From contig NZ_JAKCMI010000012.1 of NCBI RefSeq assembly GCF_021412585.1, forward strand, positions 248,001 to 312,000: a stretch of DNA of 64,000 nucleotides. Direction: 5' to 3'. The first letter of the stretch is position 1, and every line of letters starts with the position of its first letter. The notes under the pieces are model-generated. The model did not search any database, was not told the DNA's origin, and worked only from the letters and a program-made list of their open reading frames with translations. Source of the DNA: Halomonas alkalisoli. Its GTDB lineage: Bacteria; Pseudomonadota; Gammaproteobacteria; Pseudomonadales; Halomonadaceae. Both the position numbers and the translations under genes were made by a program. This document shows, piece after piece, positions 1 through 7,211 of this stretch.

Positions 1-1
1 A

Positions 2-1282
2 CTCATCGACCAGTTCGCGCAAGGTGATGCCGGCCGGCGCCAGATGCACGCCGGGATAACGAACCCGGCCGGAGACCGAGAAGCTGCGCAGCCCCTTGCG
101 GCCATGCCGCCCTTGGCTTGCGAACCATTCGGCGCCACGCTTGTGGATGACCGGGATCCAGTAGACCGTTTCCACGTTGTTGACCAGGGTCGGCCGGTCG
201 AAGAGCCCCTTCTGGGCCACGAAGGGAGGACGATGGCGCGGCTTGCCCGGCTTGCCCTCCAGCGACTCGATCAACGCCGACTCCTCGCCGCAGATGTAGG
301 CCCCGGCACCGCGACGCAGGACCACGTAGCCGGGGTCGACCAGACCGGCCTGCTCCAGCTCTTCGGTCGCCTCCCGCAGTACCCGATGAAGGCCCGGATA
401 CTCATCGCGCAGGTAGATATAGAGCGCCTCGGCCTCCACGGCCCAGGCGCTCACCAGGGCGCCTTCCAGAAAACGGTGCGGTTCACGCTCCAGGTAGTAG
501 CGATCCTTGAAGGTACCGGGCTCGCCCTCGTCGGCATTGATGACGCAGTACCTCGGCCCGGGTTCGGCACGCACGAAGTGCCACTTGCGGAAGGTGGGAA
601 AGCCGGCTCCGCCCAGGCCGCGCAGGCCCGCCTCTTCCATCTCCTGCATCAAGGTTTCGACCGACACGCGCCCTTCACGGCAGTCTGCCAGAAGCGTGTA
701 GCCGCCAACGGCCCGGTAGTCGGCCAGGCTGGGCCAGTCGATGGGATCGGGATGCAGCTCCCCCGTCTCCAGGGCCGACGTCACGCTCTCGGGGGTGGCA
801 TGCCCCAGGTGTCGATGGCCCACCTCCACCACCGGCGCGGTCTCGCAGCGTCCCATGCAGGGTGCCCGCAGCACGCGCACCTCGGCAGGGTCGGCACCCT
901 CCTCCAGCCGGGCCCGGAGCGCCTCGGCACCGGCCAACTGGCAGGAGAGTGAATCACAGACCCGCAGCGTGATCGCAGGCGGCGCCTGCTGATCGTCGTG
1001 GGTCACGTCGAAATGCGCATAAAAGGTCGCCGTCTCGTAGACCGCGGCCATGGGAAGATTCATGTAGCTGGCCAGGGCGCGAAGCGCTGCCAGGGGGAGA
1101 TGCCCGCGACTATCCTGAATCGCATGGAGGTGCTCGATCAACAGGTCGCGCCGGCGCATCTCGGGTTGCTCACGCTCATCGCCAATCAGCTGGCGCAGTG
1201 CCGCAAGCTCATCGGTGTCGAGTTCGCGGCCGCGGGGCTTGCCACGAAAACGGCGCTTGGGATTCACGGTCTGGACGGTCAT
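2..1282 (-). CDS. NAD-linked formate dehydrogenase diaphorase subunit (NuoE-NuoF fusion, FdsB/HoxF-like), 3' end outside window
   Basis: This is the first 427 codons of a gene that runs off the left edge. The N-terminal part is a complete NuoE-like domain whose [2Fe-2S] ligands are visible as CDSLSC and CMGRC. It is followed by a NuoF-like domain with the FMN loop GLGGAGFPT, the segment ADEGEPGTFKDR and the NADH-site segment GAGAYICGEESALIESL. NuoE-NuoF fusions act as the diaphorase of soluble NAD-dependent formate dehydrogenases and NAD-hydrogenases. The preceding gene is formaldehyde dehydrogenase, which favours formate oxidation. The C-terminal 4Fe-4S domain and the catalytic subunit are not visible. 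An ATG 41 bp upstream is rejected because its frame stops after 14 codons. Family assignment is strong; formate as substrate is inferred from context. Confidence 0.8.
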   Translation of the reverse strand, partial: MTVQTVNPKRRFRGKPRGRELDTDELAALRQLIGDEREQPEMRRRDLLIEHLHAIQDSRGHLPLAALRALASYMNLPMAAVYETATFYAHFDVTHDDQQAPPAITLRVCDSLSCQLAGAEALRARLEEGADPAEVRVLRAPCMGRCETAPVVEVGHRHLGHATPESVTSALETGELHPDPIDWPSLADYRAVGGYTLLADCREGRVSVETLMQEMEEAGLRGLGGAGFPTFRKWHFVRAEPGPRYCVINADEGEPGTFKDRYYLEREPHRFLEGALVSAWAVEAEALYIYLRDEYPGLHRVLREATEELEQAGLVDPGYVVLRRGAGAYICGEESALIESLEGKPGKPRHRPPFVAQKGLFDRPTLVNNVETVYWIPVIHKRGAEWFASQGRHGRKGLRSFSVSGRVRYPGVHLAPAGITLRELVDE

Positions 1283-1344
1283 GGGGGCTCGATATTCGGT
1301 CTTGTTGGTAGTGGCGGATTCATGGTGTCACTCCCCCTATACTA

Positions 1345-1379
1345 GGACAATGTCCGGCGCGCCAGACAATACATTGTCC
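1345..1379. promoter_or_regulatory. operator-like compound inverted repeat upstream of the formate dehydrogenase gene
   Basis: GGACAATGT (1345-1353) and ACATTGTCC (1371-1379) form a perfect 9-bp inverted repeat. Within it lie two smaller dyads: TGTC/GACA around a GGCGCGCC core (1351-1368), and GACAAT-AC-ATTGTC (1365-1378). It sits about 65 bp upstream of the start codon, where a repressor or activator would bind. The bound protein is not identifiable from sequence alone. Confidence 0.45.
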
Positions 1380-1396
1380 CTGCTGGGGCATGATGG

Positions 1397-1426
1397 GATG
1401 AGCCTCGATGTGAACCGAGGCTCATC
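1397..1426 (-). terminator. hairpin downstream of fdhA and its repeats
   Basis: A perfect 11-bp stem, GATGAGCCTCG/CGAGGCTCATC, encloses an 8-nt loop. There is no T-run after it, so intrinsic termination is uncertain and it could instead protect the fdhA mRNA 3' end. Confidence 0.4.
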
Positions 1427-1464
1427 GCCTATCGCTACGGTATACCTGCCGTCATCGCCAGTAT

Positions 1465-1672
1465 CAGGCGGCCACGCTGCCGTGGGGGTCGATACCCCGA
1501 AAGGCTGGCGGCGCCGCCTTTTGGCGCTAGACAACGGCCAGTTCAGGCACGCCTCAGGCGGCCACGCTGCCGTGGGGGTCAATACCCCGAAAGGCTGGCG
1601 GCGCCGCCTTTTGGCGCTAGACAACGGCCAGTTCAGGCACCCCTCAGGCAGCCACGCTGCCGTGGGGGTCAA
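1465..1672. repeat. 90-bp direct tandem repeat duplicating the fdhA 3' end
   Basis: Two full 90-bp units (1465-1554 and 1555-1644) adjoin a partial third copy (1645-1672) that is the true 3' end of fdhA. The units are almost identical. Each carries a copy of the last fdhA codons (encoding IDPHGSVAA and stop on the minus strand) and a hairpin region with AAAGGC and GCCTTT arms around GGCGCC. The repeat therefore arose from the gene end plus its downstream hairpin. The space between fdhA and the formate dehydrogenase gene consists of this repeat, a hairpin and the operator region. Confidence 0.9.
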
Positions 1673-2837
1673 TGACGAATTTCTTGGCGGCACCGCCATC
1701 GAAGTCCGCGTAGCCCTGCGGGGCTTCGTCCAGGCTGATGACCTTGACGTTGACCGCGTCGGCGATCTTGACCTTGCCGAACAGGATCGCCTGCATCAGC
1801 GGACGGTGGTACTTCATCACCGGGCACTGCCCCGTGTGGAAGCTGTGAGACTTGGCCCAGCCGAGGCCGAAGCGCATGCTCAGCGCGCCCTGCTTGGCAG
1901 CGTCGTCGACGGCACCCGGATCTTCGGTCACATACAGGCCCGGGATGCCGATCTGGCCGCCGGCCCGGGTCAGCGACATTGCCGAGTTCAGTACCGTGGC
2001 CGGGGCTTCCTTGCCGTGGTTGCAACCACAGGCGTGGGCCTCGAAGCCGACGCAGTCGACGAAGGCGTCGACCTCACGCTCGCCGAGGATCACCTCGATC
2101 TTGTCGGCCATGTCGCCGTCCTGGGTCAGGTCGATGGTCTCGCAACCGAAGCTCCTCGCCTGGGCCAGGCGCTCTTCGATCATGTCACCGACGATCACGC
2201 AGGCCGCGCCAAGCAACTGGGCGGAAACCGCCGCCGCCAGACCCACGGGGCCGGCTCCGGCAATATAGACGGTGCTGCCGGGCCCGACACCGGCGGTGAC
2301 GCAGCCGTGGAAGCCGGTGGGGAAGATGTCCGAGAGCAGGGTCAGGTCGCGGATCTTCTCCATGGCCTGGTCGGTGTCCGGGAACTTCAGCAGGTTGAAG
2401 TCGGCGTAGGGCACCATGACGTACTCGGTCTGGCCGCCGACCCAGCCGCCCATGTCGACGTAGCCGTAGGCCGCGCCCGGGCGCGCCGGGTTGACGTTGA
2501 GGCAGATCCCCGTACGACCTTCCTTGCAGTTTCGGCAGCGTCCGCAGGCGATGTTGAAGGGCACCGAGACCAGGTCGCCTGGCTGGATGAATTCGACGTC
2601 GCGTCCGCACTCGACCACCAGGCCAGTGATCTCGTGGCCAAGGACCAGGCCGGAGGGCGCGGTGGTACGTCCGCGTACCATATGCTGGTCGCTGCCGCAG
2701 ATGTTGGTGGTAACGACCTTGAGGATCACGCCGTGGTCGCATTTGCGATTGCCGAGGGCGAGCTCCGGATAGGGAATGGACTCGACGTCGACCTTACCCG
2801 GGCCCTTGTAGACGACGCCGCGGTTGGCTTGGCTCAT
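1644..2837 (-). CDS. fdhA: glutathione-independent formaldehyde dehydrogenase, zinc-dependent
   Basis: This 397-residue enzyme oxidises formaldehyde to formate with bound NAD(H) in the cytoplasm. The length matches the roughly 399-residue P. putida enzyme. It is a medium-chain zinc dehydrogenase. The catalytic-zinc segment NICGSD gives Cys47 and is followed by GHE with His68. The structural-zinc cysteines are Cys98, Cys101, Cys104 and Cys112. A Rossmann glycine motif GAGPVG lies near residue 195. The family-specific insert HACGCNHGKE is present. It lies directly downstream of the dimethylglycine demethylation genes, which release formaldehyde, and upstream of a formate dehydrogenase gene. Its 3' end is duplicated twice downstream. 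Identification is firm. Confidence 0.95.
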   Translation of the reverse strand: MSQANRGVVYKGPGKVDVESIPYPELALGNRKCDHGVILKVVTTNICGSDQHMVRGRTTAPSGLVLGHEITGLVVECGRDVEFIQPGDLVSVPFNIACGRCRNCKEGRTGICLNVNPARPGAAYGYVDMGGWVGGQTEYVMVPYADFNLLKFPDTDQAMEKIRDLTLLSDIFPTGFHGCVTAGVGPGSTVYIAGAGPVGLAAAVSAQLLGAACVIVGDMIEERLAQARSFGCETIDLTQDGDMADKIEVILGEREVDAFVDCVGFEAHACGCNHGKEAPATVLNSAMSLTRAGGQIGIPGLYVTEDPGAVDDAAKQGALSMRFGLGWAKSHSFHTGQCPVMKYHRPLMQAILFGKVKIADAVNVKVISLDEAPQGYADFDGGAAKKFVIDPHGSVAA

Positions 2838-2990
2838 GGCTGACTCCTGTACTTGTTGTCAGGGTATGACTGAGGGGTGAAAGACGACCTTTTCGATCGT
2901 GCTGCTCCAGACTATGCCTTCCCGGGCTCGCCACTTGCCTAAAAAAGGCATCGACATGCCTGTGCGAGACAAGCGGCTGGCCGACAGGGC

Positions 2991-3815
2991 CTATCGCAGC
3001 ACGCCTTCTGCCTCGAGCAACTTGAGGATCGCCTCGGCGCCCTGCTCCGCCGATACGCCCTCCAGCACCTGGCCGCTGCCGCCCTCCGCCTTGGCCGCGG
3101 CGGCCTTGAAACGATCCCGGGCCGATGCGGCCTTGACGATCTTCAGGCGTTTGGGCCGCTTGCGGGCCGGGGCCATCTGCCACTGTGCCAGTTCCTGGTC
3201 GGGTTCGGCGGCCACCGGGGTGGCCTCGAGCTCGGCCCGACGAGCCGGGCCGAAGGCGCTCTGGCGCGCCGCTGGCGCCGCTCCATCCACACTGACGATG
3301 GCCGGCAGCCGCACTTCGAGGCGACGCCGCTGGCCCCGCGGGAGGGCCTGCAGCACCGTCGCCACGCCATTCTCCACCTTCTCCACCGCGGCCAGCCCAT
3401 TGACCAGGGGCCAGCCCAGGCGCTCGGCCAGGGCATAGGGCAGGAGCCCCGAGCCCTCGCCCCGCTCCGCCCGGGTCCCGGTGATCACCAGCTGTGGCGG
3501 TGCCGCGGCCAGATGCTGGGCCAGGGCCGGGATGGCATCGCTGCCCTCGGCTTGCTCCAGCAAGGTCAGGGTGTCCAGCCCCGTGCCAGCGCCCGCGGCC
3601 ATACCTAAGTAGCCGCGCAGCGCCGATTCGCTCTCCTCGCCGCGCGGGCCGGCATGCAACAGTCTCACCCGGCTGCCGGGCAACTGGCGTTCCAGGCCCA
3701 GGGCCAGCTCCAGCCCCCGGGCATCCTGATCGGCACGACGGGCACGCCCGGTGATGGGGTGACGGCCCACCGAGACCAGTACCGCCACATCGACTCCCTG
3801 CTGCTCAGGCCGCAT
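2991..3815 (-). CDS. etfB: electron transfer flavoprotein beta-like subunit of the dimethylglycine demethylation system
   Basis: This 274-residue ETF beta-family protein has an N-terminal segment (VAVLVSVGRHPITGRARRADQ) resembling the AMP-binding ETF small subunit. A long charged C-terminal tail is rich in Lys, Arg and Ala. It should pair with the preceding EtfA-like subunit to pass electrons from demethylation to the DgcB iron-sulfur protein. The ATG chosen has a strong GAGGAGG ribosome site 8 nt upstream; a longer in-frame start would run deep into etfA. The gene overlaps the etfA 3' end by 11 bp, implying translational coupling. The family is clear; the redox partner is inferred from the conserved gene order in Pseudomonas. 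Confidence 0.85.
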   Translation of the reverse strand: MRPEQQGVDVAVLVSVGRHPITGRARRADQDARGLELALGLERQLPGSRVRLLHAGPRGEESESALRGYLGMAAGAGTGLDTLTLLEQAEGSDAIPALAQHLAAAPPQLVITGTRAERGEGSGLLPYALAERLGWPLVNGLAAVEKVENGVATVLQALPRGQRRRLEVRLPAIVSVDGAAPAARQSAFGPARRAELEATPVAAEPDQELAQWQMAPARKRPKRLKIVKAASARDRFKAAAAKAEGGSGQVLEGVSAEQGAEAILKLLEAEGVLR

Positions 3816-5076
3816 CGCGCTGCCCTCCTCGCTGCTGTTCCACCTTGGCCACCAGGGCGGCAAGGATCTCGGCGCTATCGCCAATCACCGCCAGGTCGGC
3901 GCGCTTGATCATGTCGCATCCGGGGTCGAGGTTGATGGTCACCACCTTGTCGCAGCTCTGGATGCCCTGCAGGTGCTGGATGGCACCACTGATGCCCACT
4001 GCCAGGTAGACCCGGGCGGTGACCCAGGTGCCGGTGGCACCCACCTGGCGGTCCCGTGCCATGAAACCATCGTCCACGGCGACCCGGGAGGCCCCTTCGG
4101 TGGCCCCCAGCACCTTGGCAGCGCGGTGGAAGCCGTCCCAATCCTTGACGCCGTTGCCACCGGAGACGATGAACTCCGCCTCGGCCAGGGCCACCCCGGC
4201 GGGATCCACCGCCACCTGCCCCAGGTCCTCTATCCGCGACAGGGCGCTGGGAATCGCCTCCGAGAGGCTCAGGGGCTCGGCGGCGTGACGGGTCTCGTCC
4301 ACCGGCTCGGCGCATTCGGCCAAGGCCAGGGCGACCCGCGGCAGGGGCCGCTGGATATCCAGGCTCTCCGCCGCGCCGCGGGCGGTACAGCGCCAGCCCA
4401 GCGGTGCGGCGCCATCGGCCTCGATCTGCCAGACGCCGGTGGCGGGCCGCTCGTTCAGGCGCAGCGCCAGGCGCCGCCCCAGGTCGGCCCCGCCCAGGGG
4501 GGAGTCGGGGAGCAGCCAGTGACGCGGTGCCAGCTCCCGCTCCACGGCGCAGAGCGCCGCCAGCCGCGCTTCCGGGGCGAAACCGACGTAGGCGTCACCA
4601 TTGATGTGCAGCAGTCGATCGATGCCCGCTTCGCCGAACCCCTCCTCCTTGTGCTCGCCGAATACCACGGCCAACACGGCGCCGGGGCGGTCGGCGTCGG
4701 CATCCGCCAATTGCCGGGCCAGGCCAAGCAGGTCCTTGTCATGGCCGGAGAGGCGCCCGCCGGAGAGTTCCGGCACCACCGTCACCAGGAAGGCGGGATC
4801 CTCGATGATGACATTACGACGGCTATCCTGGGCTTCCTGGCGAGCCGCACCCGTGGCCTGGCCGCCCTGCTGGGCGCCGCTGCGATCGATACGCTTGACG
4901 CCATTGGGACCGATAAAGCCGATGGCACGTGGGTTCTTGCGTATCACCCCATTGGGGCCCAGCCATTCGCTGATGGCGCCCCCCTCCAGCTCGGCCAGTA
5001 CAGCGGCGTGCTCGGGATGCAGACGATTGCGGGCGATCCACTCGCGACGTGGATCGCGGCGACGAATCTCACTCAT
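3805..5076 (-). CDS. etfA: electron transfer flavoprotein alpha-like subunit of the dimethylglycine demethylation system
   Basis: This 423-residue ETF alpha-family protein has a conserved C-terminal FAD-binding region. Recognisable parts are VSGGNGVKDWDGF, DGFMARDRQVGATG, VGISGAIQHLQGIQ and the end segment INLDPGCDMIKRADLAVIGD. It is longer than a typical 310-residue EtfA because of an N-terminal extension rich in Arg and Gly, a feature I associate with the version linked to dgcAB. Its start codon overlaps the dgcB stop by one base (TGATG), so the two are translationally coupled. It likely holds FAD and accepts electrons from the demethylating flavoenzyme. Confidence 0.88.
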   Translation of the reverse strand: MSEIRRRDPRREWIARNRLHPEHAAVLAELEGGAISEWLGPNGVIRKNPRAIGFIGPNGVKRIDRSGAQQGGQATGAARQEAQDSRRNVIIEDPAFLVTVVPELSGGRLSGHDKDLLGLARQLADADADRPGAVLAVVFGEHKEEGFGEAGIDRLLHINGDAYVGFAPEARLAALCAVERELAPRHWLLPDSPLGGADLGRRLALRLNERPATGVWQIEADGAAPLGWRCTARGAAESLDIQRPLPRVALALAECAEPVDETRHAAEPLSLSEAIPSALSRIEDLGQVAVDPAGVALAEAEFIVSGGNGVKDWDGFHRAAKVLGATEGASRVAVDDGFMARDRQVGATGTWVTARVYLAVGISGAIQHLQGIQSCDKVVTINLDPGCDMIKRADLAVIGDSAEILAALVAKVEQQRGGQRDAA

Positions 5077-7040
5077 CAGGTCACCTCCTCGGCGGTCGTC
5101 TTGTTGGCGGCGGCATCGACCGCTGCGGCGGCAGGGCGCGCCACCAGGGCGTCGGCCACCAGCTCGGCGATATCACGCACTTCCGCCGTGGCATCCACCA
5201 CGCCCTCCAGCATGGCGGTGCACTGGGGGCAGCCCACCGCCACCAGCTCGGCACCGGTCTGCTTGACGTCGTTCATGCGCATATCGGGAATCCGCCGCTC
5301 GCCGGGAATATCGGTGATGGGGGCACCACCGCCACCGCCGCAGCAGCGCGAACGGAAGCCGGAGCGCTCCATCTCGGCAACCTGTATACCCAGTGCCTTG
5401 AGCACGTTGCGCGGCGCTTCGTACTCGCCGTTGTAGCGGCCCAGATAGCAGGGGTCGTGATAAGTGACGCTGCCTCCCTTCCAGGGTGCGAAGTGCAGGC
5501 GCCCCGCCTCGAACAGCTCGGCGATATAGGTGCTGTGGTGGCGTACCTCATAGACGCCGCCCAGCTCGCCGTACTCGTTACCCAGTACATGGAAACTGTG
5601 GGGATCACAGGTGACGATGCGCTGGAAGCGGTATTTCGCGAGGGTAGCGATATTGCGCCTGGCCAGGGACTGGAAGGTCGCCTCGTCGCCCAGGCGCCGC
5701 GCCACGTCGCCGCTGTCGCGCTCTTCAACGCCGAGCACCGCGAACTCTACCTCGGCGGCCCGCAGCACCTTGACCAGGGCTCGCAGTGTGCGTTGGTTAC
5801 GCATATCGAAGGCGCCATCGCCCAACCACAGCAGCACATCGGCCTGCTTGACGTCCGCCATCAGCGGCAGGTTGAGATCCGCCGCCCAGTGCAGCCGCGA
5901 GCCGGGATCGAAGCCACCCGGATTATCGGTGGCGATCAGGTTGTCGAGCACCTCGGCACCCTTGTTGGGCGTATTGCCGTGCTCCAGGGTCAGGAAGCGG
6001 CGCATGTCGACGATGGCATCGACGTGCTCGATCATCATCGGGCACTCCTCCACGCAGGCGCGGCAGGTGGTGCAGGACCACAGGGTCTCGGCATCAACCA
6101 GGGCCTTGCCTTCGCGCGCCACGATGGGCCCATGGGGGCTGCCGTGGTGCTCGCCGACGGGTTTCCCGGGATAGGGGCTACCGGCATAGGCCGCGTCGCT
6201 GCCCCCGGCCAGGCCCACCACCATGTCCTGGATCAGCTTCTTGGGATTGAGCGGCTGGCCGGCGGCGAATGCCGGGCAGACCGCCTCGCAGCGCCCGCAC
6301 TGCACGCAGGCATCGAAGCCGAGCAGCTGGTTCCAGGTGAAGTCGCTGGGCGTCTCGACCCCCAGCTTGGCGCCGGAATCATCCAGGTTCAGCGCCATGA
6401 GGCCAGTGGAACGGCCGCCGCCGAAGCGCTCCGGGCGGCGATGGAAGGCCAGGTGCAGGGCGCCGGCGAAGGCGTGCTTCATGGGCCCGCCCCAGGTCAT
6501 GCCGAAGACCATTTCACCCAGGCCCCAGACCAACACCGCGCTCAGTATCAGCGCCAGCACCCAGCTGCCAGCGTCTTGCGGAAGCACGCCCACCGTCGGC
6601 AGGGTGATCAGGAACACGCTCAGCGAGAAAGCCATCAGGCTCTTCGGCAACCGCATCCAGGGGCCCCTGGACAGGCGCGCCGGTGGATTGCGGCGCCGCT
6701 TGGCCACGAACAGGCTGCCCACGAACATGGTCGCGCTGGCCGCCAGCAGCAGCCCGCCCAGCACGGGGTTGGCTAGCCCCAGGCCATGCACCAGGATCAT
6801 CAGCACGGCGGCGGCCACGAAGCCACCGGCGGTGGCCACGTGGGTATTGGACATCACTTTATCGCGCCCGACCACATGGTGGAGGTCCACCAGGTAGCGG
6901 CGCGGCATGGCAGCAAGCCCGCGGAGCAGGTCGACCTCGGCGGGCCGCCCCTGACGCCACAGGCGGATACGCCGCCAGGCGCCGACCACCGCCAGCGCCA
7001 GGGCGGCGAAGATCAGAATCGGCAGGAGCGTCTCGAGCAT
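5076..7040 (-). CDS. dgcB: DgcB, membrane-bound iron-sulfur oxidoreductase of dimethylglycine catabolism
   Basis: A 654-residue protein with about five hydrophobic segments in its first 185 residues. Two 4Fe-4S motifs follow: Cys245, Cys248, Cys251 and Cys255, then Cys323, Cys326, Cys329 and Cys333. Two cysteine-rich CCG-type modules come next (YHDPCYLGRYNGEY, SRCCGGGGG and GCPQC). This is the heterodisulfide-reductase/GlpC-like architecture that links soluble flavoproteins to the respiratory chain. The start ATG follows a GAGGTGAG ribosome site; the open frame extends further upstream but has no supporting site. It is required with DgcA for dimethylglycine use in Pseudomonas. The C-terminal 20 residues are Ala-rich and low complexity. 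Confidence 0.92.
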   Translation of the reverse strand: MLETLLPILIFAALALAVVGAWRRIRLWRQGRPAEVDLLRGLAAMPRRYLVDLHHVVGRDKVMSNTHVATAGGFVAAAVLMILVHGLGLANPVLGGLLLAASATMFVGSLFVAKRRRNPPARLSRGPWMRLPKSLMAFSLSVFLITLPTVGVLPQDAGSWVLALILSAVLVWGLGEMVFGMTWGGPMKHAFAGALHLAFHRRPERFGGGRSTGLMALNLDDSGAKLGVETPSDFTWNQLLGFDACVQCGRCEAVCPAFAAGQPLNPKKLIQDMVVGLAGGSDAAYAGSPYPGKPVGEHHGSPHGPIVAREGKALVDAETLWSCTTCRACVEECPMMIEHVDAIVDMRRFLTLEHGNTPNKGAEVLDNLIATDNPGGFDPGSRLHWAADLNLPLMADVKQADVLLWLGDGAFDMRNQRTLRALVKVLRAAEVEFAVLGVEERDSGDVARRLGDEATFQSLARRNIATLAKYRFQRIVTCDPHSFHVLGNEYGELGGVYEVRHHSTYIAELFEAGRLHFAPWKGGSVTYHDPCYLGRYNGEYEAPRNVLKALGIQVAEMERSGFRSRCCGGGGGAPITDIPGERRIPDMRMNDVKQTGAELVAVGCPQCTAMLEGVVDATAEVRDIAELVADALVARPAAAAVDAAANKTTAEEVT

Positions 7041-7088
7041 GGTACTCACCTCATGTCTGGAACGACTAGCTTGAGCGACGAGGCTGCT

Positions 7089-7186
7089 CCGGCGACAGGC
7101 CTCTGCGAGGGCGCTGTGAACCCTTCCCTGGGCGCTACATTTGCCATCCATGGCAAATGACCCTCGCTACGGCCTGCCCCCGGCGC
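7089..7186. repeat. Y-shaped intergenic repeat element, copy A
   Basis: Nested inverted repeats lie in the dgcA-dgcB gap. The outer stem pairs CAGGCC (7096-7101) with GGCCTG (7171-7176), followed by CGAGGG (7106-7111) with CCCTCG (7161-7166). Inside are a small hairpin with CCC/GGG plus GCG/CGC arms and a central hairpin ATTTGCCA (7139-7146)/TGGCAAAT (7151-7158) with a TCCA loop. Two related copies occur at 9935-10030 and 14478-14589. Confidence 0.85.
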
Positions 7187-7211
7187 CTGCGTCTCCGGCT
7201 TCGCGCTCGAG

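Noticed and set aside
1465..1672. CRISPR-like array
   Set aside because: The repeats are contiguous 90-bp duplications of a gene end, with no spacers.
1337..1699. 120-residue repetitive reading frame on the minus strand
   Set aside because: It is an out-of-frame reading of the fdhA 3' end and its tandem copies, without a ribosome site or family match.
1215..2843. Long plus-strand reading frames opposite fdhA, dgcA, gcvP and others
   Set aside because: They are shadows caused by high GC in third codon positions; the opposite strands encode clear conserved proteins.
7041..7211. N-terminal extension of DgcB through the Y element
   Set aside because: The extension would translate the repeat element; a clear GAGGTGAG site supports the internal ATG.
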